This document shows, piece after piece, positions 6,959 to 14,594 of a stretch of DNA of 16,027 bases (position 1 is its first letter; the number at the start of each line of letters is the position of its first letter). The stretch covers positions 1-16,027 of the forward strand of contig DBKW01000057.1 of the NCBI GenBank assembly GCA_002298665.1. Direction: 5' to 3'. The notes under the pieces were generated by a model, which saw nothing but the letters and a program-made list of their open reading frames with translations, searched no databases and was not told the origin of the DNA. A program made the translations under genes and the position numbers. Source of the stretch: Verrucomicrobia bacterium UBA740 (GTDB lineage Bacteria; Verrucomicrobiota; Kiritimatiellia; RFP12; UBA1067).

Positions 6959-7495
6959 ATGAGAATTGAAAAGATTGCTATCCTCAACGAAGTAGTCAAC
7001 CGCGTCAAGGATTCGGACTACTGCTTCATCATCAACCACGGCGGCGTGACGGTCGCGGCGACGTCCAAGCTCCGCGCGGCGTTGCGCAAGCTCGACAGCC
7101 ACATGCTGGTCGTCAAGAACACGTTCCTCGCCAAGGTCGCGCAGGAGAAGGGTTGGAGCGACGATGTCAAGGCGATGTTCGTCGGCCAGACGGCCGTCAT
7201 CACCGGCCATGGCGAACCGACAGCCGTCGCGAAGGCCATCATGGACTTCGTGAAGGATTCCGCGGGCAAGGCGTCCGTCAAGGGCGCGGACTACGACAAC
7301 AAGATTGTCGATGCGGCGATGGTCGAAGCGCTCTCGAAGATTCCGGGCAAGGATCAGCTCCGTGCGACGTTGCTCATGCTCCTCAAGGAGCCGGCGACGC
7401 GTCTGGCGCGCGTGCTTTCGGAGAAAGCCAAGAAGGGCGGCGAGGCGGCTCCCGCGGCGGAAGCTCCCGCGGCCGAAGCGCCTGCTCAAGCCTGA
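6959..7495 (+). CDS. rplJ: Large-subunit ribosomal protein L10
   Basis: A 178-residue stalk protein that anchors L7/L12 dimers to the ribosome. The N-terminal rRNA-binding domain is recognisable (VKNTFLAKVA at about 53-62, then VGQTAVITGHGEP), followed by the C-terminal helix that carries L12. The end has an Ala/Pro/Glu-rich tail (about 160-178) longer than in many L10 proteins. I chose the ATG at 6959 because GGGGAG (6943-6948) precedes it and because it starts 17 bases after rplA. The open frame continues further upstream, but that part lies inside rplA in another frame. Confidence 0.97.
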   Translation: MRIEKIAILNEVVNRVKDSDYCFIINHGGVTVAATSKLRAALRKLDSHMLVVKNTFLAKVAQEKGWSDDVKAMFVGQTAVITGHGEPTAVAKAIMDFVKDSAGKASVKGADYDNKIVDAAMVEALSKIPGKDQLRATLLMLLKEPATRLARVLSEKAKKGGEAAPAAEAPAAEAPAQA

Positions 7496-7554
7496 AACAA
7501 TATTTCCCTTGGATGAAATACGCCACGGGTTGAAGTAAAAAGGAAACAGATAAA

Positions 7555-7917
7555 ATGACAAACGAAGAAATCATCAAGGAACTGTCGGGCAAGACGGTTC
7601 TCGAAATCAACGAACTCGTCAAGGCGCTCGAGGAAGCGTGGGGCGTGAGCGCGGCGGCGGCTGTCGCTGTTGCGGGTCCTGCGGCCGGCGCGGCTGCTGA
7701 AGAGAAGACGGAATTCGACGTCATTCTCAAGGCGGCGGGCGCGAACAAGATCGCGGTCATCAAGGAAGTCCGTGCGATCACGGGTCTCGGCCTCAAGGAC
7801 GCCAAGGACATGGTCGATGGCGCGCCGAAGAAGGTCAAAGAGGCGATTGCCAAGGACGAAGCCGAGAAGATCGCCGAGCAGCTCAAGAAGGCTGGCGCGG
7901 AAGTCGAGGTCAAGTAA
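7555..7917 (+). CDS. rplL: Ribosomal protein L7/L12
   Basis: A 120-residue acidic stalk protein that recruits translation factors. It has the N-terminal dimerisation helices, an Ala-rich flexible hinge (about 34-50) and the C-terminal factor-binding domain with [20 protein letters not shown]. The length fits the family. AAGGA lies ahead of the ATG. It is the last gene of the block: a terminator follows 23 bases after the stop, and rpoB, which often follows rplL, is absent. Confidence 0.98.
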   Translation: MTNEEIIKELSGKTVLEINELVKALEEAWGVSAAAAVAVAGPAAGAAAEEKTEFDVILKAAGANKIAVIKEVRAITGLGLKDAKDMVDGAPKKVKEAIAKDEAEKIAEQLKKAGAEVEVK

Positions 7918-7939
7918 TCTCGCCTCGTGCCAACGCACA

Positions 7940-7976
7940 AACGCCGTGGACGCGAGAAACGTTCGCGGCGTTTTTT
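7940..7976 (+). terminator. Rho-independent terminator after rplL
   Basis: AACGCCG (7940-7946) pairs with CGGCGTT (7966-7972). A 3x3 internal loop and an inner ACG/CGT stem close a CGAGAAA loop. A run of six T residues (7971-7976) follows. It ends the tRNA-Thr to rplL operon. The next gene begins only ten bases later. Confidence 0.85.
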
Positions 7977-7986
7977 ATTCCCAATC

Positions 7987-8904
7987 ATGACGCAGCCGAA
8001 AGAGACATTGCTTGTGTGGGTGGCCTGGCCGGAAAAATGTTTTTCGGTCAACGCGGCGGATGCCGCCTATTTGCGCACACTGGTTGGCGATTCTGCGGAT
8101 GTCGTGGTTGTGAAATCGGAACGCGCCTTTTTGCGTGAACTGCCACGTGCTACGAAAGCGATTGTCTGGTCTTTCAAGGCCGAATGGTTTGCACGCGCAC
8201 CGCATCTCAAATTGCTCGCCACCCCCGGGGCCGGACGCGAACTACTCCCCCAGACGACGGCGCCTGCGGGCGTGACGGTCCACTTTGGCCGCTTTCACGG
8301 TCCGATCATGGCGGAGACGGTTGCGGGGTTCATATTGGCTTGGGCGCGCGGCTTTTTCCGTCCCGAACGAAGTGAATTCTGGCCGCGCGTCGCCCTGAGC
8401 GACAAATGCTACCGGGTCGAGGGAACGAAAGCGGTCGTTCTGGGCTATGGCCTGATAGGCCGCGCGATCGGCGAGAAGTTGTCCCGATTGGGCGTGTCCG
8501 TGGCGGGCTTTCATCGCGCGAACATGGGCGATTTGCCCGCGGCGCTCGCGGACGCCGACTGGCTGATTTGCGCTTTGCCGGGCGACACGGGGACGGACAA
8601 TCTTGTGGATGCGCATGTTCTGCACAAACTGCCGCGGCGCGCGGTACTTGTGAATGTCGGGCGCGGCAATGCGGTGGACGAGCGCGCGCTGCTGGACGCC
8701 CTGCGCACGGAGCGGCTGGCGGGCGCCTATCTGGACGTGTTCCGCGGAGAGCCGTCGCCGGTGAAGAAGGACGAACCTGTGATCTACGGCGCGGAGTATG
8801 GGCATCTGCCGTGGAATCTGATTCGCATGCCGCACAGCTGCGCGTTCTGCAACGATTACATGCGTCGCGCATTCAAGGAGTTGAAAGATGACGGGCTCAT
8901 ATGA
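7987..8904 (+). CDS. D-isomer-specific 2-hydroxyacid dehydrogenase family protein
   Basis: A 305-residue NAD(P)-dependent oxidoreductase that should interconvert a 2-hydroxyacid and a 2-oxoacid in the cytosol. The Rossmann motif GYGLIG is at 153-158. The catalytic set is present: Arg in VNVGRGN (226), Glu in VFRGEP (255) and His in MPHS (283). The substrate (glyoxylate, hydroxypyruvate, phosphoglycerate or another) cannot be told; it lacks the C-terminal regulatory domain of long SerA forms. The ATG at 7987 is the first plausible start. A GTG at 7927 would lie upstream of the terminator hairpin. No clear ribosome site precedes the ATG. It overlaps tsaE by 17 bases. Confidence 0.9.
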   Translation: MTQPKETLLVWVAWPEKCFSVNAADAAYLRTLVGDSADVVVVKSERAFLRELPRATKAIVWSFKAEWFARAPHLKLLATPGAGRELLPQTTAPAGVTVHFGRFHGPIMAETVAGFILAWARGFFRPERSEFWPRVALSDKCYRVEGTKAVVLGYGLIGRAIGEKLSRLGVSVAGFHRANMGDLPAALADADWLICALPGDTGTDNLVDAHVLHKLPRRAVLVNVGRGNAVDERALLDALRTERLAGAYLDVFRGEPSPVKKDEPVIYGAEYGHLPWNLIRMPHSCAFCNDYMRRAFKELKDDGLI

Positions 8905-9319
8905 GGTTTCCAGCGTCGAAGAGACATGGGCGTTGGCCAAAAAATTCGCCGCCACGCTGCGTCCGGGCGATGTCGTCTGCCTCGAGGGCGATCTAGGCGC
9001 CGGCAAGACGACGTTCACCCAAGGACTGGCGGCCGCGCTCGGCGTCAAGGGACGCGTCACGTCGCCGACATTCTGCATCGTCCAGGAGCATGCGGGCGCG
9101 CAGGAGCCGGTCAAGCTGCTCGTCCATATGGACCTGTACCGCCTGAAGGACGCGGGCGACGTGGAGGCCATCGGCTGGGAGGACTATCTCGCCCGGGGCG
9201 CGGTTCTTGTCGTGGAGTGGCCCGATCGCGCCGGCGAACTCGTCCCGGCAACGGCGAAACACATTCGCTTCGAGCACGCGCCCGGCAACGAGGAGTCGCG
9301 CAAAGTCACGTTTATTTGA
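8888..9319 (+). CDS. tsaE: tRNA t6A37 biosynthesis ATPase TsaE
   Basis: A 143-residue P-loop ATPase (YjeE family) that works with TsaB and TsaD to make N6-threonylcarbamoyladenosine at position 37 of ANN-decoding tRNAs. Seen: Walker A GDLGAGKTT (34-42), TSPTF (58-62), HMDLYRL (80-86) and VVEWPDRAGELVP (108-120). The length is typical. AAGGAG inside the end of the upstream dehydrogenase gene, about eight bases before the ATG, sets the start. The 17-base overlap suggests one transcript. tsaB and tsaD are not in the window. Confidence 0.96.
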   Translation: MTGSYEVSSVEETWALAKKFAATLRPGDVVCLEGDLGAGKTTFTQGLAAALGVKGRVTSPTFCIVQEHAGAQEPVKLLVHMDLYRLKDAGDVEAIGWEDYLARGAVLVVEWPDRAGELVPATAKHIRFEHAPGNEESRKVTFI

Positions 9320-9325
9320 TATAAT
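9317..9325 (+). promoter_or_regulatory. Extended -10 promoter element just before gatB
   Basis: TGATATAAT combines the TGn extension and a perfect TATAAT (9320-9325). It overlaps the tsaE stop codon. No convincing -35 box is seen, which extended -10 promoters can lack. The expected transcription start is at or within a base or two of the gatB ATG (9332), so the transcript would be leaderless. Confidence 0.55.
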
Positions 9326-9331
9326 ATAGCC

Positions 9332-10768
9332 ATGGAATTCGAGAATACTATCGGTTTAGAGACGCATGTCCAGCTCAAAACGCGGACGAAGATGTTCTGC
9401 TCGTGCCTGCTCAAGACGGGATGCGAGCCGAATACGAATGTCTGCCCCATTTGTCTGGGCTATCCGGGCGCATTGCCTGTCATGAACAAGGAGGCAATCA
9501 AGTTGACGGTGATGAGCGGACTGATGCTCGGATGCGAGATCAACCGCCATGCGACCTTCGACCGGAAGAACTACTTCTACCCTGACATGGCCAAGGACTA
9601 TCAGATTTCCGAGAATGGCCACCCGCTGTGTCTGGGCGGCGGCGTGGAAATCACGCGCGCCGACGGCACGAAGAAGTTCATCCGCATCAACCATATCCAT
9701 CTCGAGGAAGACGCCGCGAAGATCAACCACTACGCGACGAGTTCGGGCGTGGACTTCAACCGCGCTGGCACGCCGCTCATGGAGATCGTCTCGGAGCCCG
9801 ACCTTTCGTCCGCGGACGAAGCGATCGCCTACTTGACGGCGCTCAAGGAGATTCTCGTCTACGCCGGCGTGAGCGACTGCAATCTGGAAGAGGGCAACAT
9901 GCGCTCGGACGTGAACATCTCCATCCGCCCGGTCGGCGCGACGAAGCTCGGCACGAAAGTCGAGATCAAGAACATGAACACCTTCAAGGGGATTCATGCC
10001 GCGCTCGAGTACGAAGCCCGCCGCCAGCGCGAATGCATGGCGCACGCGATACCGATCATCCAGGAGACGCGCCGGTGGGACGGCGAAGCGCTGGAGACGG
10101 CGTCCATGCGCACAAAGGAGAACGCGCACGATTACCGCTATTTCCCGGAGCCCGATCTCGTGCCGGTCGAACTTTCGGACGCGCAGATCGAGGCGTGGCG
10201 TGCGCTTTTGCCCGAGAAGCCCGAAGTGCGGCGCGCGCGCATGACGGCGGCGTACGGGCTGGCCGAATACGACGCGGAGGTTCTGTCGCAGAACAAGGCC
10301 AACGCCGACTTCTTCGAGGCCGCGGCGAAGGGGCTCGACGCCAAGACGGCGAAACTCCTCTGCAACCTTTTCATGGGCGACGTGATGGCCCTCATGAACA
10401 CGACGGGCAAGGCCGTCGCGGAAAGCGCCCTCTCGCCGGAATCCTTGCGGAGCCTGGTCGTATTGTCCGCCAAGGGGACGATCAACGGTCCGACGGTGAA
10501 GGAACTTCTGCCCGAGCTCTTCGAGAAGGGCGGCGATCCCGAAGTCCTCGTGAAGGAGCGCGGGCTGGGCGCGGTCAGCGACGTGGCGGCGCTGGAGGCG
10601 TTCGTGGACCAGGCGATCGCGGCGAACCCGAAGAGCGTGGCGGACTACAAAGCCGGGAAGAAGGCGGCGGCCGGGTTCTTCGTGGGCCAGGTCATGAAGC
10701 TGTCGAAAGGCAAGGCGGATCCGAAACTCGTGGGCGGTCTTGTGGCGAAGAAATTGGCGGCGCTATGA
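9332..10768 (+). CDS. gatB: Asp-tRNA(Asn)/Glu-tRNA(Gln) amidotransferase subunit B
   Basis: A 478-residue tRNA-binding and kinase subunit of GatCAB, which phosphorylates and then amidates Glu-tRNA(Gln) and/or Asp-tRNA(Asn). The N-terminus IGLETHVQLKT and the zinc-type cysteines of MFCSC and NVCPICLGYPGALPV (Cys 23, 25, 38, 41) are typical, as are KNYFYPDMAKDYQIS and HDYRYFPEPDLVPV. A C-terminal YqeY-like helical domain completes the protein; full length, about 475-480, is reached. gatA and gatC are not in the window. There is no ribosome site before the ATG; instead a -10 box ends six bases upstream. The TGA overlaps the next start (ATGA). Confidence 0.97.
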   Translation: MEFENTIGLETHVQLKTRTKMFCSCLLKTGCEPNTNVCPICLGYPGALPVMNKEAIKLTVMSGLMLGCEINRHATFDRKNYFYPDMAKDYQISENGHPLCLGGGVEITRADGTKKFIRINHIHLEEDAAKINHYATSSGVDFNRAGTPLMEIVSEPDLSSADEAIAYLTALKEILVYAGVSDCNLEEGNMRSDVNISIRPVGATKLGTKVEIKNMNTFKGIHAALEYEARRQRECMAHAIPIIQETRRWDGEALETASMRTKENAHDYRYFPEPDLVPVELSDAQIEAWRALLPEKPEVRRARMTAAYGLAEYDAEVLSQNKANADFFEAAAKGLDAKTAKLLCNLFMGDVMALMNTTGKAVAESALSPESLRSLVVLSAKGTINGPTVKELLPELFEKGGDPEVLVKERGLGAVSDVAALEAFVDQAIAANPKSVADYKAGKKAAAGFFVGQVMKLSKGKADPKLVGGLVAKKLAAL

Positions 10769-11196
10769 AACGGCTTTTTTCGGCGATGGGCGCACTCGTC
10801 TGCGCCCTGTGTCTTTCGGCGTGCGTCTCCGCCCGCATATTCCAGACGAACGTGTTCACCAACGAGGACGGCGAACAGGTGACGGTGCACTACGGTCGGC
10901 TGGACAAAGACCATACCACGACCTATCTGTGGCCGGTCACGGGCAAGGAAGTGACGCTGACGTCGCGCCTCGTGGTGGAGGTTGCGCTTCCGGACGGAAC
11001 GTCGTTCACGGCCTATCAATGCATGAACGTCCTGCCTTCGGGGACGATGTACAAGACGGACAACGACAAGTGGATGTTCCACGCCAACGGTCTTTCCTGC
11101 ACGGTCTACCGCCGCGTGGAGGTCGCCGGCCGCACGGATTATCTGGAGGTCTACCGCGGCATAGTCTGCGAAAGTCCACGCAAGGAGGCGCGCTAG
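10765..11196 (+). CDS. Small predicted lipoprotein of unknown function
   Basis: A 143-residue protein with a classic lipoprotein signal: Lys-Arg at positions 2-3, a hydrophobic core and the lipobox LSAC, with Cys 20 as the lipidated residue. The residue after Cys is Val, which does not signal inner-membrane retention under the E. coli Asp+2 rule. The mature part (about 123 residues) looks beta-rich and has Cys near 94, 116 and 136, some of which could form disulphides. I recognise no domain. It starts inside the gatB stop and is two bases from trmJ, so it is fixed in the operon, but nothing nearby hints at its job. Confidence 0.85.
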   Translation: MKRLFSAMGALVCALCLSACVSARIFQTNVFTNEDGEQVTVHYGRLDKDHTTTYLWPVTGKEVTLTSRLVVEVALPDGTSFTAYQCMNVLPSGTMYKTDNDKWMFHANGLSCTVYRRVEVAGRTDYLEVYRGIVCESPRKEAR

Positions 11197-11197
11197 C

Positions 11198-11941
11198 ATG
11201 AATCCGCTGGACAATATTCGCGTGGTGCTCGTCGGCACGCTCTACACGGGCAATGTGGGTTCCGCCTGCCGCGCCATGGCCAACATGGGCATTCGGCATT
11301 TGCGCCTGGCCGCCCCCAACCTGCAGAATTCCTGGGACGAAGGCGAGCGTCTGGCCGTCCATGCGACGGATGTCCTCAAGAATCGCGAGGAGTTCTCCAC
11401 GTTCGAGGAGGCGGTCGCCGATTGCGTGGCGGTCGTGGGCACCACGGCGCGCGAAGGCCTCTATCGGCAGCACGTGCGCGCCCCGCGCGATTGCGCCGCG
11501 GACCTTCTCTCCATCGCGGCGACGGGCCCCGTGGCGCTCGTCTTCGGACGCGAGGACAAGGGCCTCCTAAACGAGGAGGTGGCGCAATGCACCCACCTTA
11601 TCCGCATTCCGGTGGACGAGGGATACACCTCCATCAATCTCGCGCAGGCCGTCCTCGTGACGTGCTACGAGTTCTTCACGGCATCCGGACGCTATGTGCC
11701 GCCCCACGAGAAGGCCCCGCCCGCGCCCCAGGCGCAGAAGATGCAGCTCATGAAGAACTGGGCCGAAATGCTCGTGGAGATCGGCTTCATGGAGCCCGTC
11801 CAGACGGAGCACTTCATGCAGGGCTTCCATCGCGTCTTCTCGCGCGGCGTGTTCACGCGCGACGACGCGGCGCTTTTGCTGGGGGTCGCCCGCCAGGCGC
11901 GCTGGGCGGTCCGGCACGCCAAGGAGTTGCCCAATGGCTGA
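11198..11941 (+). CDS. trmJ: tRNA (cytidine/uridine-2'-O-)-methyltransferase TrmJ
   Basis: A 247-residue SPOUT-class (SpoU) methyltransferase that uses S-adenosylmethionine to methylate the ribose at position 32 of tRNAs. The three SpoU motifs are visible: GNVGSACRAMANMG (18-31) with Asn 19 and Arg 25, LVFGREDKGL (about 114-123), and SINLAQAV (about 145-152), which helps form the knot. A helical C-terminal extension matches TrmJ rather than shorter relatives. AAGGAGG (11182-11188) lies nine bases before the ATG. It overlaps mutS by eight bases. Assignment to TrmJ rather than another SpoU enzyme is likely but not certain. Confidence 0.9.
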   Translation: MNPLDNIRVVLVGTLYTGNVGSACRAMANMGIRHLRLAAPNLQNSWDEGERLAVHATDVLKNREEFSTFEEAVADCVAVVGTTAREGLYRQHVRAPRDCAADLLSIAATGPVALVFGREDKGLLNEEVAQCTHLIRIPVDEGYTSINLAQAVLVTCYEFFTASGRYVPPHEKAPPAPQAQKMQLMKNWAEMLVEIGFMEPVQTEHFMQGFHRVFSRGVFTRDDAALLLGVARQARWAVRHAKELPNG

Positions 11942-14354
11942 CGAACTGACGCCGATGATGCGTCAGTATCTGGCCATTAAGCGCGAGATACCCGCCGGGG
12001 CCATACTCATGTTCCGGCTGGGCGATTTCTACGAAATGTTCGGCGAGGACGCCGTGCGCGCCTCGCCCGTATTGGGCGCGACGCTGACCCATCGCAACAA
12101 CCTGCCCATGTGCGGCGTGCCGTACCACGCCATCAACGCGTATCTGGCGAAGCTGATCCGCGCGGGCCTGACGGCGGCGCTCTGCGACCAGGTCGAGGAC
12201 CCCAAAACCGCCAAGGGGCTCGTGCGCCGTGAGATTACGCGCATCGTGACGCCCGGCACGGTGACGGAAGACGGGCTTCTGGACGAGACGGCCAACAACT
12301 ACGTGGGCGCGACGAAAGGCCACGCCCTCGCGCTCCTGGATCTGGCGACGGGCGAGTTCCTCGTCGAGGAGTACGCTACGGACGCGAAACTCCGCGAGGC
12401 GCTGGAAATCGTCCGCCCCGCCGAAATGCTGGCGCACGACGCGAACAACGAATGGACGTTCTCCTACGACGCGGCGCTGGACTGCCTCACGCGGCATTTC
12501 AACGTGCTGTCGCTGGAAGGGTTCGGCCTTTCGGACAAGCCCGACGCGGTCGGGGCGGCCGGAGCCCTCCTCTATTATGTGGGGACGACGCTCCATCATG
12601 CGCTTGGCCATGTGCGGCGGCTTCGGCTGCAGAATGCCGCGGACGGGCTGGTCCTGGACGGCGGGACGATTCGCCACCTGCAGCTTCTGCCGGGAGGCGA
12701 CGTCGCCAAGAACGCCTCGCTCCTCGGCGTCCTGGACGTGACGAAGACCCCCATGGGCGCGCGTACGCTCCGCAACTGGATCGCCCGCCCGCTCGCGCGC
12801 GTCGCCGGAATCAATGCGCGCCTAGACGCGGTCGGGGCGCTCGTCGGGAATCGCGCCGCGCTTGGGCGGCTGCGCGGACTGCTGGCGGGCGTACGCGATT
12901 TGGAACGGCTCGTCCAGAAAGTGGACGCCGGGCGCGCGAATCCGCGCGACATGCGGGCGCTTGCCGCTTCGCTCCGTCCGGTGGACGAGATTAAGGCGGC
13001 GGCCGCGGCGGTGCCCGACGCCCTGCTGGCGGCGTGCGCGGCGCGTCTCTCCGGCCAGGCTGGGCTCGTGGACCTCATAGACCGCGCGCTTGTGGCCGAG
13101 CCCCCGGTTCTGCTGACGGACGGCGGGTTCATCGCGCCCGGGTACAACGCCGAACTGGACGAAATCCGCGCCCTGGCGGCGGAAGGCCACCAGTGGCTGG
13201 CCAACTACCAGGCGAGCGAGCAGGCGCGGACGGGCATCCCGAAACTCAAGGTGAAGCACGTCTCCACGTTCGGCTTCGTGATCGAGATTCCGAAGGGCAC
13301 GGTCGCCTTGGCGCCGGCGAACTACGAGCGCCGGCAGACGCTGACGACGGGCGAGCGCTACACGACCCCCGAGCTGAAGGCGTACGAGCGCAAGGTCCTC
13401 GGCGCCCAGGATCGCGCGATCGCCCTCGAACAGGCCCTCTACCGCGAACTGCTGGCCGCGGCCGCGGCGAAAACCTCCGAGATCCAGACGACCGCCGCGG
13501 CGCTGGGCGAACTCGACGTCCTCCTCGCTTTCGCGGACCGTGCGCTCGCGGCCGGCTACGTGCGCCCGACGGTGGACGAGTCGGACGTCCTTTCCATCAA
13601 AGACGGGCGCCATCCCATAATCGAGCAGCTCCCCGACGCGGAACCGTTCGTCCCCAATTCGACGTTCCTGAACGGCACGACGGACCAGATCCATCTCATC
13701 ACCGGACCGAACATGGCGGGCAAGTCGACCTACATCCGCCAAGTCGCGACGCTGGCCGTCATGGCGCATGTCGGCAGCTGGGTGCCGGCGGCGGAAATGC
13801 GCCTCGGGGTCCTGGACCGCGTCTTCACGCGCATCGGCGCGGGCGACGATCTGGCGCGCGGACGCTCGACCTTCCTCGTCGAAATGCAGGAAACCGCCAA
13901 CATCCTGAACAACGCCACGCCCCGCTCGCTCGTCATACTGGACGAAATCGGGCGCGGCACGTCGACCTTCGACGGCATTTCCATCGCCTGGTCGGTGGCC
14001 GAGTACCTGCACGGCAAGGCGGAAGCGAAAGCCAAGACGCTCTTCGCGACCCACTACCACGAATTGACCGACCTCGCCGAACGCTTCGCCGGCATCAAGA
14101 ACTACACCGTCAAGGTGAAGGAGGAAGGCGACCGCATCGTCTTCCTGCGCCGCATCGTGCCAGGCGTCGCCGAGAAGAGCTTCGGCATCCATGTGGGCGC
14201 GATGGCGGGCCTCCCGGCGGAAGTCGTGAAGCGCGCGGCGGAAATCCTCGGCAATCTCGAGGCCAGCGAAATCGACGTGGACGGCAAGGCGAAGGCGGCG
14301 CGCAAGCCGCGGCGCAAACTCTCGGACATCCCGGGCCAGATGACCTTTTTCTGA
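11934..14354 (+). CDS. mutS: DNA mismatch repair protein MutS
   Basis: An 806-residue mismatch-recognition ATPase. The N-terminal domain has LGDFYEMF (29-36) with the Phe (32) that stacks on the mismatch and Glu (34). The connector, lever and clamp domains follow. The ATPase domain has Walker A GPNMAGKST (591-599) and Walker B LVILDEIGRG (about 666-675). The protein ends in QMTFF, which resembles the beta-clamp binding motif, with nothing after it. The C-terminal tetramerisation part of E. coli MutS (853 residues) is therefore missing, as in several other bacteria. AAGGAG within the end of trmJ sets the start. No mutL is in the window. Confidence 0.98.
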   Translation: MADELTPMMRQYLAIKREIPAGAILMFRLGDFYEMFGEDAVRASPVLGATLTHRNNLPMCGVPYHAINAYLAKLIRAGLTAALCDQVEDPKTAKGLVRREITRIVTPGTVTEDGLLDETANNYVGATKGHALALLDLATGEFLVEEYATDAKLREALEIVRPAEMLAHDANNEWTFSYDAALDCLTRHFNVLSLEGFGLSDKPDAVGAAGALLYYVGTTLHHALGHVRRLRLQNAADGLVLDGGTIRHLQLLPGGDVAKNASLLGVLDVTKTPMGARTLRNWIARPLARVAGINARLDAVGALVGNRAALGRLRGLLAGVRDLERLVQKVDAGRANPRDMRALAASLRPVDEIKAAAAAVPDALLAACAARLSGQAGLVDLIDRALVAEPPVLLTDGGFIAPGYNAELDEIRALAAEGHQWLANYQASEQARTGIPKLKVKHVSTFGFVIEIPKGTVALAPANYERRQTLTTGERYTTPELKAYERKVLGAQDRAIALEQALYRELLAAAAAKTSEIQTTAAALGELDVLLAFADRALAAGYVRPTVDESDVLSIKDGRHPIIEQLPDAEPFVPNSTFLNGTTDQIHLITGPNMAGKSTYIRQVATLAVMAHVGSWVPAAEMRLGVLDRVFTRIGAGDDLARGRSTFLVEMQETANILNNATPRSLVILDEIGRGTSTFDGISIAWSVAEYLHGKAEAKAKTLFATHYHELTDLAERFAGIKNYTVKVKEEGDRIVFLRRIVPGVAEKSFGIHVGAMAGLPAEVVKRAAEILGNLEASEIDVDGKAKAARKPRRKLSDIPGQMTFF

Positions 14355-14367
14355 CGGAGGCACACAC

Positions 14368-14583
14368 ATGACATTTGAAGAAAACCTCAAAAAACTGGAA
14401 CTCATCGTCCGCAAGATGGAGTCGGGCGAACTCAAGCTCGACGAGTCCCTCAAGGCCTTCGAAGAAGGGCGCGCGCTCGTGGAGAGCTGCCGCAAGGAGT
14501 TGGACGCCATCCGCCTCAAGATCGAAAAAGTGACCGCCGACGGGCGGACGGAACCGTTCGACTTCCCCGTCAACAAAGAATAG
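14368..14583 (+). CDS. xseB: Exodeoxyribonuclease VII small subunit
   Basis: A 71-residue subunit that joins XseA in exonuclease VII, which degrades single-stranded DNA and can act in mismatch repair. The family pattern is clear: FEENLKKLELIVRKMESGEL, then LDESLKAFEEG and a helical region with VESCRKEL. GGAGG lies about nine bases before the ATG, and mutS ends 13 bases upstream. The large subunit xseA is not in the window. Its place directly after mutS suggests shared expression in DNA repair. Confidence 0.96.
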   Translation: MTFEENLKKLELIVRKMESGELKLDESLKAFEEGRALVESCRKELDAIRLKIEKVTADGRTEPFDFPVNKE

Positions 14584-14594
14584 GAAGGAATTCC

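Noticed and set aside
9628..10764. Upstream extension of the lipoprotein frame through gatB
   Set aside because: The open frame is a shifted reading of gatB. The ATG at 10765 with a perfect lipoprotein signal is the real start.
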